From Nitrospira sp. CG24A (GTDB lineage Bacteria > Nitrospirota > Nitrospiria > Nitrospirales > Nitrospiraceae), in assembly GCA_002869925.2 (NCBI GenBank), contig NEWT02000014.1:1-64000 (forward strand): 64,000 bases of DNA, in the 5' to 3' direction. Under the pieces are notes generated by a model, which worked only from the letters and a program-made list of their open reading frames with translations, was not told where the DNA came from and ran no database searches. Position numbers and translations under genes: made by a program. Shown here piece after piece: positions 31,453-41,528 of this stretch. Each line of letters begins with the position of its first letter. Positions within the stretch are counted from its first letter, which is position 1.

Positions 31453-32454
31453 ATGATTAAAGCGATGAAAGACTTTCAGATCCCGATGCGGGTGGAGGTC
31501 GACAAAGATACACAAAACCAAACGTTCGGAAGGTTTACCACAGAGGCCTATGAACGTGGGTTTGGGACGACGGTCGGTAATGCCTTACGGCGTGTACTGT
31601 TATCGTCGCTCACGGGTGCGGCAGTGACCACTGTGAAAATCGAAGGGGTCCTGCACGAGTTTTCCACGATTCCAGGCATCACGGAAGATGTCACCTCCAT
31701 TATTTTGAATGTGAAAGGGTTGCGGCTTGCTGTGCATACGGATAAGCCAAAGACGCTCCGTCTCAAAAAGAAGGGGCCTGGTGAAGCCAAGGGGTCCGAT
31801 ATTATTCACGATGCCGATGTGACTATTTTGACTCCGAACCTCCATATTGCCACGTTGGACAAGGATACCTCATTCGATATGGAAATGACGGTGAAGCATG
31901 GTCGAGGGTACGTGCCTGCCGAGCGTAACAAAGAGGAGGGGCTCCCGATTGGTGTGATCGCAATCGATTCGGTATTTTCACCCATCAAGCGTGTGAATTT
32001 TCACGTAGAGAATGCTCGTGTCGGTCGCATGACTGACTATGATAAATTGACCTTGGAAATCTGGACCGATGGGACCATCTCGCCTCGAGATGCCTTGTCT
32101 ACGGCAGCCAGCATTATGCGTGATCACATTGATATCTTTATCAATGCCGATGAGCGGGTGGAGGGACGTGCCGACCTCGGGGGTGATGAGGCACAACGTG
32201 AGGTCAATAAGCATCTGTTCCGTAGCGTCAACGAACTGGAGTTGTCTGTTCGTGCCGCAAATTGCTTGAAGAATGCGAACATCAAGACCATCGCCGATCT
32301 GGTCCAGAAGACAGAAGGCGAAATGCTGAGGACCAAGAATTTCGGCAAGAAATCGCTCAACGAAATTAAGGAAATCTTGACGGAGATGGGACTGGGGCTT
32401 GGCGTGAAACTTGATGCTGTGCAGCCGGTTGGTGGAAGTCCGAAGAGCGAGTAA
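31453..32454 (+). CDS. rpoA: DNA-directed RNA polymerase subunit alpha
   Basis: [55 protein letters not shown]-terminal [44 protein letters not shown] (as [13 protein letters not shown] in the ORF). Confidence 0.98.
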   Translation: MIKAMKDFQIPMRVEVDKDTQNQTFGRFTTEAYERGFGTTVGNALRRVLLSSLTGAAVTTVKIEGVLHEFSTIPGITEDVTSIILNVKGLRLAVHTDKPKTLRLKKKGPGEAKGSDIIHDADVTILTPNLHIATLDKDTSFDMEMTVKHGRGYVPAERNKEEGLPIGVIAIDSVFSPIKRVNFHVENARVGRMTDYDKLTLEIWTDGTISPRDALSTAASIMRDHIDIFINADERVEGRADLGGDEAQREVNKHLFRSVNELELSVRAANCLKNANIKTIADLVQKTEGEMLRTKNFGKKSLNEIKEILTEMGLGLGVKLDAVQPVGGSPKSE

Positions 32455-32472
32455 CGAAACAAGAGGGAACCC

Positions 32473-32895
32473 GTGCGTCATAGAAAAAATGGCAGACAGC
32501 TCGGACGACAGACCAAACATCGATGGGCGCTGTTCAGAAGTCTCGTGACCTCGCTCCTCGAACATGAGCGCATTGAGACAACTGAAGCGAAAGCAAAAGA
32601 AATTCGAGGATTCACGGATCGAATGATTACACTCGGCAAGGAGGGGACATTGCCGGCTCGGCGTCAAGCCCTTGCATTTATCAGAAGCAAGGAGGTCGTC
32701 TCCAAGCTATTCAGCGACGTGGCGACTCGATTTAAAGATCGCCAGGGTGGCTATACAAGGATGGTGAAAACCAGGCGCCGAATTGGGGATGCGGCAAAGC
32801 TCGTCGCGATTGAACTTGTCACGCGGCCGGATACAGTGCACGCAAAGAAATCTTCCCCTGGTGCATCGGCTCCTGCGAGTCCTGCTTCGAGCTAG
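32473..32895 (+). CDS. rplQ: 50S ribosomal protein L17
   Basis: [58 protein letters not shown]. Confidence 0.97.
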   Translation: MRHRKNGRQLGRQTKHRWALFRSLVTSLLEHERIETTEAKAKEIRGFTDRMITLGKEGTLPARRQALAFIRSKEVVSKLFSDVATRFKDRQGGYTRMVKTRRRIGDAAKLVAIELVTRPDTVHAKKSSPGASAPASPASS

Positions 32896-32986
32896 GGCTT
32901 CTGTTCGTCAGAGCGAGTTGCGCGTGTGATGCAGTATCATGTCTATCAGTTCTCTTTTCTTTTTCTTCACGAAGATCTATAGAATG

Positions 32987-33011
32987 CCCCGCTCTTAAGA
33001 GCGGGGTTTTT
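32987..33011 (+). terminator. Intrinsic terminator ending the ribosomal supercluster
   Basis: CCCCGCTC-TTAA-GAGCGGGG followed by TTTTT; perfect 8-bp GC-rich stem. Confidence 0.92.
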
Positions 33012-33056
33012 GACTCCATTGCTAGCGGGTAGACAATATCGGGCTTCCGGTATGCG

Positions 33057-33085
33057 TTTACTTGATATGGGGCTCATGCTACTAT
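33057..33085 (+). promoter_or_regulatory. Candidate sigma70 promoter for lptC (TTTACT-N17-TACTAT)
   Basis: Located just downstream of the terminator; moderate consensus match. Confidence 0.35.
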
Positions 33086-33130
33086 CGTGCCAGTCTGTAT
33101 CGTGTTGTTCACTTTGAAAACAGAGGCAAC

Positions 33131-33703
33131 GTGTGGCAACGCTCAGTGCGAAGAGGTTTATTAGCGCTGAGTGTGGTGTTAGCCTGTGTTCTTGTCTATT
33201 TGCTCGTGACCAATTCGACAATGGTTCTTGCGCCGACCACGGCTGCGCCAGGCTCCATGGACCCAGCTGATGCGAAGATTTCTCAATTTACATTCACTCA
33301 AACGAAGGGCGACACAGTTCAATGGAAAGTGCAGGCGCAAGAGGCACGGCTTTTTGAGCGGGATAGGCGGGCGACACTTCAGGTCGTCGCTGTCACGCTG
33401 TTCGGCAAGCAAGGAAAGGATATGACGGTCACTGGAGATGAGGGGACATTGAATACGGAGACGAAGGACTTTGTGCTCGCAAACCGATCAGAGCCTCTTG
33501 TCATTCGCACCGAGAGTGGGTATGTCATCTACACCAACCATCTTGCCTGGACTGATCAGACGAGAGAAATCCGCACGCATGATCCTGTCCGTATCGTTGG
33601 GCATGGATTAGAGGTGACAGGGCGTGGGTTACTGGGACATTTAGATCGCGAAGAGTTTGAAGTACTTGAGGATGTCCATGTGGATTTGGCTCCTGCTTCT
33701 TAA
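33131..33703 (+). CDS. lptC: LPS export ABC transporter periplasmic protein LptC
   Basis: N-terminal TM segment, FTQTKGDTVQWKVQAQEARLFERDRRATLQVVAVTLF...TVTGDEGTLNTETKDFVL; followed by lptA and lptB. GTG start inferred; ORF extends upstream to 33062. Confidence 0.82.
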   Translation: MWQRSVRRGLLALSVVLACVLVYLLVTNSTMVLAPTTAAPGSMDPADAKISQFTFTQTKGDTVQWKVQAQEARLFERDRRATLQVVAVTLFGKQGKDMTVTGDEGTLNTETKDFVLANRSEPLVIRTESGYVIYTNHLAWTDQTREIRTHDPVRIVGHGLEVTGRGLLGHLDREEFEVLEDVHVDLAPAS

Positions 33704-34259
33704 TCTGTTCCCGCTTGGGATGGCTTCATTAAGCGAGTCGGCTGAAGCAGCTATTCCCGATGCCGGTGCGGATCACACCGTCAGCACCACGATTACGGCC
33801 AAGAAGATGACCGTGAAAAATCAAGATAGCCAAGCTGTCTTTGAGGGTGCGGTCGTATTGACTCGTGGATCGTTACTGGTCTATTCCGATCGCATGGTTG
33901 TGATGTTCCGCACACAAGAGTTACCCTCTGGTGATATTCAGAAAGGGCATGAGGCTGTCAGGGGCAGCATCCCTTCGAGAGGGCCGGAGGCTGTACCAGC
34001 TGTGTCGAATCGTTCGGTCAACAGGATTGAGGCAACTGGACGAGTAAGAATTGAGAAGGATTCGGGGAGTGCCACCTGTGATAAAGCCATTTACTACCAT
34101 GATGGCGATAAGATTGTTCTCACCGGTGACCCGGTGGCTTGGGATAAGGGAACAAGGGTCAGTGGCAAACAAATCACGATGTTCTTGGCAGAGGATCGGA
34201 GTGTGGTCGAGGGCGGTTCGCATGTGCGGATCGAACCGGATGGAGGGGTGGCGAAGTGA
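33675..34259 (+). CDS. lptA: LptA/OstA-like LPS transport periplasmic protein
   Basis: Signal peptide, then ITAKKMTVKNQDSQAVFEGAVVLTRGSLLVYSDRMVVMF...IEATGRVRIEKDSGSATCDKAIYYHDGDKIVLTGDPVAWDKGTRVSGKQITMFLAEDRSVVEG. Confidence 0.88.
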   Translation, partial: SMWIWLLLLNLFPLGMASLSESAEAAIPDAGADHTVSTTITAKKMTVKNQDSQAVFEGAVVLTRGSLLVYSDRMVVMFRTQELPSGDIQKGHEAVRGSIPSRGPEAVPAVSNRSVNRIEATGRVRIEKDSGSATCDKAIYYHDGDKIVLTGDPVAWDKGTRVSGKQITMFLAEDRSVVEGGSHVRIEPDGGVAK

Positions 34260-35038
34260 TCGAGGCTGTTCAGGGAAATGCGCCACCGACCGGTCTCTCG
34301 ATAAAAAGGACGACGGGCGGTTGTTTACGTGCAGTAGGATTGGTGAAAAGTTTTCGTGGACGTAAGGTTGTAAAAGGCGTCTCAGTCGAAGTCCGTGCCG
34401 GTGAGGTTGTGGGCCTGCTAGGACCCAATGGGGCTGGCAAGACCACCATTTTTGACATGATTGTCGGCCTGTGCCAGCCTGATGAAGGAGCGATCTCGCT
34501 CGGGGAAGAGGCGATCACAGACCTGCCGATGTATAGACGGGCGCGCAAAGGAATTGGGTATCTTCCGCAAGAATCATCAGTGTTTCGACGGTTGTCCGTT
34601 GAGGATAATATTCTGGCAATTCTTGAGATGCTGGACTACTCTCGGACAGAGCGTCGCGACCGGGTTGATGCCCTTCTCAAAGAATTGGATCTTAGCCATA
34701 TTCGGACAAGCATGGCCTATGCGTTGTCGGGTGGTGAGCGTCGGCGGCTGGAGATTACACGGGCACTTGCGACGAGCCCTTCGTTCATGCTGCTCGATGA
34801 GCCCTTTGCCGGGATCGACCCGATTGCTGTCGCCGATATCCAACACATCATTACCCGATTGAAGGAGAAAGAGATCGGTATTTTAATTACCGATCACAAT
34901 GTTCAGGAGACTTTGTCCATCACAGATCGGGCATACATCATAAACGAAGGATTGATTCTTGAGGCTGGGTCCCCAGAATCGATCGTCAAGAGTGAAACCG
35001 CACGTGCGGTTTATTTGGGAGATCGGTTCAAGTTATGA
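34256..35038 (+). CDS. lptB: LPS export ABC transporter ATP-binding protein LptB
   Basis: Walker A GPNGAGKTTIFDMIVG, signature YALSGGERRRLEITRAL, Walker B FMLLDEPFAGIDP. Start ATG may be further downstream. Confidence 0.94.
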   Translation: MIEAVQGNAPPTGLSIKRTTGGCLRAVGLVKSFRGRKVVKGVSVEVRAGEVVGLLGPNGAGKTTIFDMIVGLCQPDEGAISLGEEAITDLPMYRRARKGIGYLPQESSVFRRLSVEDNILAILEMLDYSRTERRDRVDALLKELDLSHIRTSMAYALSGGERRRLEITRALATSPSFMLLDEPFAGIDPIAVADIQHIITRLKEKEIGILITDHNVQETLSITDRAYIINEGLILEAGSPESIVKSETARAVYLGDRFKL

Positions 35039-35057
35039 ATCTTAAGAGTGTGTGCGT

Positions 35058-36566
35058 ATGAAGCTCAGGCTTGACCTTCGGCTCAGTCAAAAACTGATTA
35101 TGACTCCCCAATTGCAGCAGGCGATTAAGCTGTTGCAGCTGTCGAGACTTGAACTCCAGCAGAGCCTCACTCAACATTTGATGGAAAATCCGCTCTTGGA
35201 GGATCTCCCTGCTGAGGCAGAGGATAGCGAGGCTGAGAGTCCGGAGGAAAAGGCGGAAGACGCGGTGGCGTCGGCAAACAGTGAGCCATCGAATGTGGAT
35301 GAGTCCACTCCGGAGGAACGAGACACTCCGGATGAAGCTTCACTGGGAGGGTGGGAAGAGTACTTTGACAGCGACCGTCGAGGGGGACCTGGGTCTCAGA
35401 CACCTTCGCAGGACGAGTTTCCTTCCTATGAACAAACCATGGCGAAAGCCACGTCCTTGGAAGACCATCTTCTTTGGCAACTGTCGTTTTCAGGTTTGTC
35501 GGGTCGTGCAAAGGAAATTGGGCGATTGATCATCGGAAACCTTGACGATGATGGGTATCTGCGCATGTCTCTCGCAGAGATGGTCGGAGGGACCGACTTT
35601 ACAGAAACAGAAGCGGAATCAGTCTTAAAGGATATCCAATGTTTTGATCCAACCGGTGTGGCGGCGCGAGATCTTGCGGAATGCCTACTCTTACAAATTG
35701 GGCATTTAGGGAAGAGTCCCATGGGGTCATTAGGGGCTCGGCCTGGCGCTTTGAAAGGATCGATCGTCGAAGCTATCGTCCAGCATCACCTGAAAGACTT
35801 GGAGAAAAAACAATATGCAAGGATCGCAAAAGCTTTAGGCGTCACAGTAGAAGAGGTTTTCCAAGCCACAAAGGTCATCGAAGTGCTTGAGCCAAAGCCG
35901 GGGCGACCGTTTGCGAATACTCAGAACTATGCGATTGTCCCTGATGTGTTTGTGAAGAAGAATGAAGGGGAGTGGATTGTGCTATTGAATGACGACGGAC
36001 TGCCACGCATGAGAATCAGTCCGTACTATAAACAATTGATGGGGCCTGGAGAGAACGGGTCAGCTGAGACCAAGGCCTATCTTGATGAAAAGCTTCGGGC
36101 TGCGCAATGGGTTATTCGCAGCATCGAACAACGGAATAAGACGATTGTCAAGGTGGTGTCGAGTATCGTGAAGTTTCAGGAGCAGTTTTTTGAAAAAGGT
36201 GTGCAGCACCTAAAGCCGTTAGTCCTTAAACAGGTGGCTGAAGATATAGGGATGCATGAATCGACCATTAGTCGTGTGACGGCGAACAAATATATGTATT
36301 GTCCGCAGGGAATGTTGGAACTGAAATTCTTCTTTAACGCCGGCCTGCAACGAGCAGATCAGCCTTCCGATATGATGTCGTCTGTGACAGTGCGAGAGAT
36401 GATTCGGAAAATGGTGGCGGAGGAGGATGCGAGCCACCCTCTGAAAGATGAAGAGATTGCGGCACGGCTGCTCTCACAGCAGGTTGTGATTGCCCGCAGA
36501 ACCGTGGCGAAATATCGGGCGGAAGAGCATATTCCCTCTGCCACTCAGCGGAGACGATTTTTTTAA
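35058..36566 (+). CDS. rpoN: RNA polymerase sigma-54 factor
   Basis: LRLSQKLIMTPQLQQAIKLLQLSRLELQQSLTQHLMENPLLE...HESTISRVTANKYMYCPQGMLELKFFF...RRTVAKYRAEEHIPSATQRRRF (RpoN box ARRTVAKYR). Confidence 0.97.
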   Translation: MKLRLDLRLSQKLIMTPQLQQAIKLLQLSRLELQQSLTQHLMENPLLEDLPAEAEDSEAESPEEKAEDAVASANSEPSNVDESTPEERDTPDEASLGGWEEYFDSDRRGGPGSQTPSQDEFPSYEQTMAKATSLEDHLLWQLSFSGLSGRAKEIGRLIIGNLDDDGYLRMSLAEMVGGTDFTETEAESVLKDIQCFDPTGVAARDLAECLLLQIGHLGKSPMGSLGARPGALKGSIVEAIVQHHLKDLEKKQYARIAKALGVTVEEVFQATKVIEVLEPKPGRPFANTQNYAIVPDVFVKKNEGEWIVLLNDDGLPRMRISPYYKQLMGPGENGSAETKAYLDEKLRAAQWVIRSIEQRNKTIVKVVSSIVKFQEQFFEKGVQHLKPLVLKQVAEDIGMHESTISRVTANKYMYCPQGMLELKFFFNAGLQRADQPSDMMSSVTVREMIRKMVAEEDASHPLKDEEIAARLLSQQVVIARRTVAKYRAEEHIPSATQRRRFF

Positions 36567-36857
36567 AGGGTGCAGAACTAATTTCAAGCCGGCCTTCTTC
36601 ATGTGGCGCACTGGTCGGCTGGTTGCAGAGAGGTTCTAGTAGGTGAGCAGATCGCTGAGACAGGATATCGCTCACCTCCTTGAATCATCGACGTGGTGGG
36701 GTGCCCCATAGTTTTCTGGAGCGTGCGAGATCTTCCCTCTCAAGCTGCATGTGTTGTGGGTTCCTATCAAATGTCTCCTCTAGTGTTGTAGATGCGTAGA
36801 TCTAACAATCATAGTTGAATCGCAGAAGGGCTGAGGTTGTTCAGCTTGAAAGGATAC

Positions 36858-37379
36858 ATGTCGATAAAAATTACCGGACGTCACCTCGTAATTACGTCGG
36901 CGCTTAGACAGCATGTAGAAAGTCGGTTCGAGCGGCTTGTGCGGTACGACGTGACGCTGACCCACCTGGAAGTAATTTTGGGTGTGAGCAAACTCCAGCA
37001 TCATGCGGAGGTTGTGTGTACGATGCAGGGGAGACGGATTCAAGCTAAAGCTTCGACACAGGAAATGTACGCGACGATCGACCAGCTTGTGGATCGATTG
37101 GCCACCCAGATACGAAAGTATAAGGAACGCCAGACCGACCATAAAGAACCGGTGAAGAGATTGGCTCGTAAGGCTCGAACCCCAGTTGCTCGTAAGGAAG
37201 ATGCTGAAGAGATGATCGAAGTCATTTGCCCCCCCAAGGTGATGTTGACTTTGGAGGATGCAAAACGCCGGCTCGACTCTCTGCCTGGTTCACTGGTGGT
37301 CTTCACGGCACGGTCTTCTGGAAAATTGCAAATTCTACAACGGCTCGATCGTGATCGAGTAGTCCTGATCGATCCGTAA
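36858..37379 (+). CDS. hpf: Ribosome hibernation promoting factor, long form
   Basis: MSIKITGRHLVITSALRQHVESRFERLVRYDVTLTHLEVILGVSKLQHHAEVVC plus C-terminal domain LTLEDAKRRLDSLPGSLVVFTARSSGKLQILQRLDRDRVVLIDP. Confidence 0.88.
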   Translation: MSIKITGRHLVITSALRQHVESRFERLVRYDVTLTHLEVILGVSKLQHHAEVVCTMQGRRIQAKASTQEMYATIDQLVDRLATQIRKYKERQTDHKEPVKRLARKARTPVARKEDAEEMIEVICPPKVMLTLEDAKRRLDSLPGSLVVFTARSSGKLQILQRLDRDRVVLIDP

Positions 37380-37392
37380 AGGGTAGGCGGGC

Positions 37393-38259
37393 ATGGCTGC
37401 GCTCAAGCTGGTCGTCATCAGCGGTCTTTCCGGCTCAGGGAAATCGCATGCGCTCAAGTGCTTTGAAGATGCCGGGTATTTCTGTATCGACAATTTGCCT
37501 CCCGCTATTCTGCCGACCTTTGTTGAGCTGTGTCATCAGCAAGGAGGGGAGATTAAGAATGTCGCGCTTGGAATCGATGTCAGGGAGCGCGTGTTCTTTT
37601 CCGACCTCGTGGGGGTTCTTGAGCGTGTGAAAGCGCTTGGGCATGCGGTTGAGTTAATATTCTTCGAGGCTCGCGAAGAGGTGCTAGTTCGCCGATTCTC
37701 GGAGTCCAGGAGGCCTCACCCACTTCTCCCGCATCTTCCGGTACTGGAGGGAGTACGAATCGAAAGGGAGCGCCTCGCAGACTTGCGGTGCCACGCCGAC
37801 CGGATTATCGATACGTCCGATCTGACGGTGCATGAGTTGCGAGAGTTATTGAGCCGGCAGTTTAGAGAGGAGGGGGCGCCGCGTCGATTAACCATTTCTC
37901 TCGTAACCTTCGGCTATAAGTTTGGTGTACCGTACGACATTGATCTTCTGTTCGATGTCAGATTTCTGCGGAACCCGTTCTTTATTCCTGACCTGAAACC
38001 ATTGACTGGGGAAGACTCACGGGTGAGGACCTATGTGTTGGCTGATCCGGACGCCGTTGCGTTCGTTGGGCAATTGGAAGGCTTCTTCAAGTTTCTCATT
38101 CCACTCTTTGAGCGAGAGCGTCGCAGTTATGTCAATGTTGGAATCGGTTGCACCGGAGGGCGTCATCGGTCCGTGGCGATTGCCGGCCGACTCCAGGAAA
38201 GTTTTTCAGTGCTCGGATACCAAGCGACGGTGACTCATCGCGATCTCAACAGGCAATAA
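37393..38259 (+). CDS. rapZ: RNase adapter protein RapZ (P-loop NTPase)
   Basis: LVVISGLSGSGKSHALKCFEDAGYFCIDNLPPAILPTFVEL...VNVGIGCTGGRHRSVAIAGRLQ. Confidence 0.96.
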   Translation: MAALKLVVISGLSGSGKSHALKCFEDAGYFCIDNLPPAILPTFVELCHQQGGEIKNVALGIDVRERVFFSDLVGVLERVKALGHAVELIFFEAREEVLVRRFSESRRPHPLLPHLPVLEGVRIERERLADLRCHADRIIDTSDLTVHELRELLSRQFREEGAPRRLTISLVTFGYKFGVPYDIDLLFDVRFLRNPFFIPDLKPLTGEDSRVRTYVLADPDAVAFVGQLEGFFKFLIPLFERERRSYVNVGIGCTGGRHRSVAIAGRLQESFSVLGYQATVTHRDLNRQ

Positions 38260-38339
38260 CACCTAGTCCTGCTCCGTACATCGCCCCGCACCCTACTCCT
38301 CGATTTCATCTCTCTGCCTGTGCGCGAAAAGCGATTTGC

Positions 38340-38367
38340 TTGACAGGTAGAGCGTATGGACTATAGT
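38340..38367 (+). promoter_or_regulatory. Candidate sigma70 promoter for the pilMNOPQ operon (TTGACA-N16-TATAGT)
   Basis: TTGACA at 38340-38345 and TATAGT at 38362-38367, in the rapZ-pilM gap. Confidence 0.6.
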
Positions 38368-38575
38368 TAGCATGTGTGATGTAGATCTGCACAAACTCTT
38401 ACAGTGGAGTACGGAATGGAAATCAGGACGCAGATGAATGGCAGGACATCTCCCGTGATGCATTCGTTCTTCAGTGCAAATACGAAGGTGGGGGTGCGGG
38501 CGTGAGTTGCAATCCACGCAGAATTTACAGAAAAACTTGTCTTGTGCGGATAGTCATGTACAGTCAGAGGCACAT

Positions 38576-39685
38576 ATGCTGAGTTCATTTAAAAGCCTCT
38601 CCGAAACCGACCTGTTCTCGATGTTCACCCCAAAACGGCAGCTCGTCGGGTTGGATATTGGGTCGAGCGGGATCAAGCTTGTCCAGCTGAAGGAAAACCG
38701 AGGTCGGTACGTTCTCCAGAAGTTTGGCTTTAAACCACTCGAACCGGAAGTCATCGTCGATGGTACGGTGATGGATGAAGGACGTGTGGTATCGGCGATC
38801 AAGGAATTGTTCGAAGAAACAAAGATTAAGGTGAAACAAGTGGCTGTATCGATTTCTGGCCATGCAGTCATCATTAAGAAGATTAGCTTGCCTCCAATGC
38901 CTGATGAGGAGTTGGAGGGGCAGGTACGGCTGGCTGCGGAGCAGTACATCCCCTTCGATATCAACGAAGTGAACATCGATTTCAGTGTGTTGCCATCCTC
39001 TGAAGCGGCGGGTGATGCACAGGGAGAGATGTCGATCATTCTGGTCGCGGCCAAAAAAGACAAGATTAATGAGCTGACTGAGCTCGTCAAAGGTGCGGGG
39101 CTGTTTCCGATCGTCATGGATGTCGATGCATTTGCGATCGAGAACATGCACGCAATCAACTATCCTGCCGCGCAAGAAGAGACGACCGCCCTCGTGAATA
39201 TTGGCGCCAGTGTTATGAATATCAATATTATTCGAGGCGGCACTTCCCTGTTCACACGTGACATTCCGATCGGGGGGAACCGTTATACAGAAGCCATTCA
39301 GCGTGAAATGAGCATGTCCTACGAAGAGGCGGAAGAAACCAAAAAGAGTGAGCGTTCGGCAGGGAGCAATCAGGCCGCGTTAACCACAGTTGTCGATAGC
39401 GTCAACGCCGAGGTGGCCTCAGAGATCGCACGGACCATCGATTATTTTAAATCCACGATGCCGGATGCCGATGTTCAGCAAGTTCTCTTGTGCGGAGGGG
39501 GAGCACAGGTCAAAGGCTTAGTGCCACAACTGAAGGATCGAATGCAGGCAGTGGTCGAGGTCGCGAACCCATTTGGTGAAATTGACACGTCAGGCGCCGG
39601 TTTGGATCAGGACACGTTGGCCGAACTGGCTCCGCTGGCCGCCGTCGGTGTTGGATTGGCACTGAGAACGGTAGGGGATCGATGA
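38576..39685 (+). CDS. pilM: Type IV pilus assembly protein PilM
   Basis: MFTPKRQLVGLDIGSSGIKLVQLKENRGRYVLQKFGFKPL...QVAVSISGHAVIIKKISLPPMPDEELEGQVRLAAEQYIPFDINEV. Confidence 0.94.
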   Translation: MLSSFKSLSETDLFSMFTPKRQLVGLDIGSSGIKLVQLKENRGRYVLQKFGFKPLEPEVIVDGTVMDEGRVVSAIKELFEETKIKVKQVAVSISGHAVIIKKISLPPMPDEELEGQVRLAAEQYIPFDINEVNIDFSVLPSSEAAGDAQGEMSIILVAAKKDKINELTELVKGAGLFPIVMDVDAFAIENMHAINYPAAQEETTALVNIGASVMNINIIRGGTSLFTRDIPIGGNRYTEAIQREMSMSYEEAEETKKSERSAGSNQAALTTVVDSVNAEVASEIARTIDYFKSTMPDADVQQVLLCGGGAQVKGLVPQLKDRMQAVVEVANPFGEIDTSGAGLDQDTLAELAPLAAVGVGLALRTVGDR

Positions 39686-40233
39686 TTCGCATTAACTTAT
39701 TACCGGGCCCCAAGGGGCATAAAGCGAAGCCTCAGTATGATGTCAGGGCGCAAGCTCTGCTAGGTGTGGGGATGCTGTTCATTACCCTGGTAGGGTGTTG
39801 GTGGTACTCGGCCTCACTCGACGAAGAGATCAACGCACGACAGACTGAAAAGATTGACAAGGAGAAGCAGGTCGCGCAGTTAAAGGAACAAGTGAAGAAG
39901 GTCTCCGATTTTGAGAGCCGAAAGAAAGTACTCGAAGATAAAAATCGTATTATTGATGAATTGGAAAAGTCACGTGTCGGCCCCGTGAAGGTACTCGACC
40001 ATGTCAGTCACAGTTTGGAGCCCTTGAAAGTGTGGCTCCTCAGAGTCGCTGTCACGGGGAAGGACATCGATCTTGAAGGTCGTGCTGCGACCAACGACGA
40101 CGTGGTGGAATTCGTGAACAACCTGCGTCGTACCGATTATTTTTCGAATATCAATCTTCAAGAAAGTCGGGCGGCAGTGGAGAATCAACTCAATATCTAC
40201 CAGTTTAAACTTGGTTTCCGTCTCAAAGGGTAA
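39682..40233 (+). CDS. pilN: Type IV pilus assembly protein PilN
   Basis: MIRINLLPGPKGHKAK..., single TM and coiled coil; order PilM-N-O-P-Q. Confidence 0.92.
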   Translation: MIRINLLPGPKGHKAKPQYDVRAQALLGVGMLFITLVGCWWYSASLDEEINARQTEKIDKEKQVAQLKEQVKKVSDFESRKKVLEDKNRIIDELEKSRVGPVKVLDHVSHSLEPLKVWLLRVAVTGKDIDLEGRAATNDDVVEFVNNLRRTDYFSNINLQESRAAVENQLNIYQFKLGFRLKG

Positions 40234-40235
40234 GA

Positions 40236-40865
40236 ATGATGAAGCTGCCTTCCATGAATCTTGAGCTATTGCGGTCGATCCCCTTGGTTCAGAAACTGGG
40301 GCTTCTCGTGATGGTTCTTGCCGGGATTATTGTCGGGTTCTATTACTATGTTGCTGAACCGAAATCTATGGAGATTGCAGGGCTTCAGGGAGCGATCGGC
40401 ACGCTCGACAGCGAGATTCAAACGTTGACCATTAAAGTCAAACATCTTGATGAGCTGATTGCGGCCAGTAAACAACTCGAGATTGAGCTTGCCAAAAAGC
40501 AAGAACGGCTGCCGCCTGAAGGGGAAGCCGTTATGCTGCTCAAGCAGGTATCAGACTTAGGTATTCGACTTGGGCTCGACATTAAGCTGTGGAAACCGAG
40601 TCCGAAGAGCGAAGATCCATCGAAGCTCTTTGTGCGGATGCCGGTGAACGTGGAGGTGTCCGGAGGGTACCATACCGCCGCGTTGTTTTTCGATCGAATC
40701 AACGCGATGCCTCGGATTGTGACTGTGTCAGGCCTCAAGATGGGTGCTCCAAAGTTTGAGAAGGGGCGTGTCGTCACACAGACGGTGTTCGATCTTGTCG
40801 CCTATGCAGCAACGGATGAGACTAAGTTGGTTGCAGCGGTCCCAGCAATTCCGCAGAGGAAATAG
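40236..40865 (+). CDS. pilO: Type IV pilus assembly protein PilO
   Basis: LEKLRSIPLVQKLGLLV-type TM, coiled coil, KKQERLPPEGEAVMLLKQVSDLGIRLGLDIKLW...GGYHTAALFFDRINAMPRIVTVSGLKM. Confidence 0.9.
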   Translation: MMKLPSMNLELLRSIPLVQKLGLLVMVLAGIIVGFYYYVAEPKSMEIAGLQGAIGTLDSEIQTLTIKVKHLDELIAASKQLEIELAKKQERLPPEGEAVMLLKQVSDLGIRLGLDIKLWKPSPKSEDPSKLFVRMPVNVEVSGGYHTAALFFDRINAMPRIVTVSGLKMGAPKFEKGRVVTQTVFDLVAYAATDETKLVAAVPAIPQRK

Positions 40866-40901
40866 GGTGCAAAGTCTTGGATGTGTGTGAGGCCATGAAC
40901 A

Positions 40902-41528
40902 GTGAATGCCATCTGTGAGAACCGGCGGTCGACCATGAAGACAACATGCATGATTCTGATTGGATGTGCTGGACTGCTCGTCGCAGTCGGCTCGGGCCTT
41001 GCTGAGACAAGTATGAGCGGCCATCTTCGACAGATTAGCCCAATGCGGCAGGACTCCCTCAAAGTCCCTTCTCTCAACGATGTGCCGAGGCACGCATCGT
41101 TTCCAGCTCCAACCGCGGCAGCCGGCGATGGGGATGTTCAACCAGTCGACCCCAATTCAATATTGGAATCGGTGGGTGCTCGCTCCTATGACCCTTCTGG
41201 GAGGCGGGATCCGTTCGCCCCGGTGTTGCAATTGTTGGGACTTGGACCGATCGATCCCACATTACCTCCGCTCCAACGTGTTGGACTTACGGAGATGAAT
41301 TTAATCGCCGTGATATGGGGGGCCTATGGCTATACGGCTATGGTTCAAACTCCAGATGGAAGCGGATATACGGTGCGTCGGGGAACGCGAATCGGTCCCA
41401 ACAATGGTGTGGTGAGCGCTGTGACGGAGAAGGGTATTGTGGTGCAAGAACGGTTTACAGATGTGTATGGGAGCAAACAGGAGCGGGAATATGTCAAGCT
41501 CCTTCACCCGAAAGAGGGCTCAGAATGA
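40902..41528 (+). CDS. pilP: Type IV pilus assembly lipoprotein PilP
   Basis: YDPSGRRDPFAPVLQL...LTEMNLIAVIWGAYGYTAMVQTPDGSGYTVRRGTRIGPNNGVVSAVTEKGIVVQERFTDVYGSKQEREYVKLLHP. Confidence 0.92.
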   Translation: MNAICENRRSTMKTTCMILIGCAGLLVAVGSGLAETSMSGHLRQISPMRQDSLKVPSLNDVPRHASFPAPTAAAGDGDVQPVDPNSILESVGARSYDPSGRRDPFAPVLQLLGLGPIDPTLPPLQRVGLTEMNLIAVIWGAYGYTAMVQTPDGSGYTVRRGTRIGPNNGVVSAVTEKGIVVQERFTDVYGSKQEREYVKLLHPKEGSE

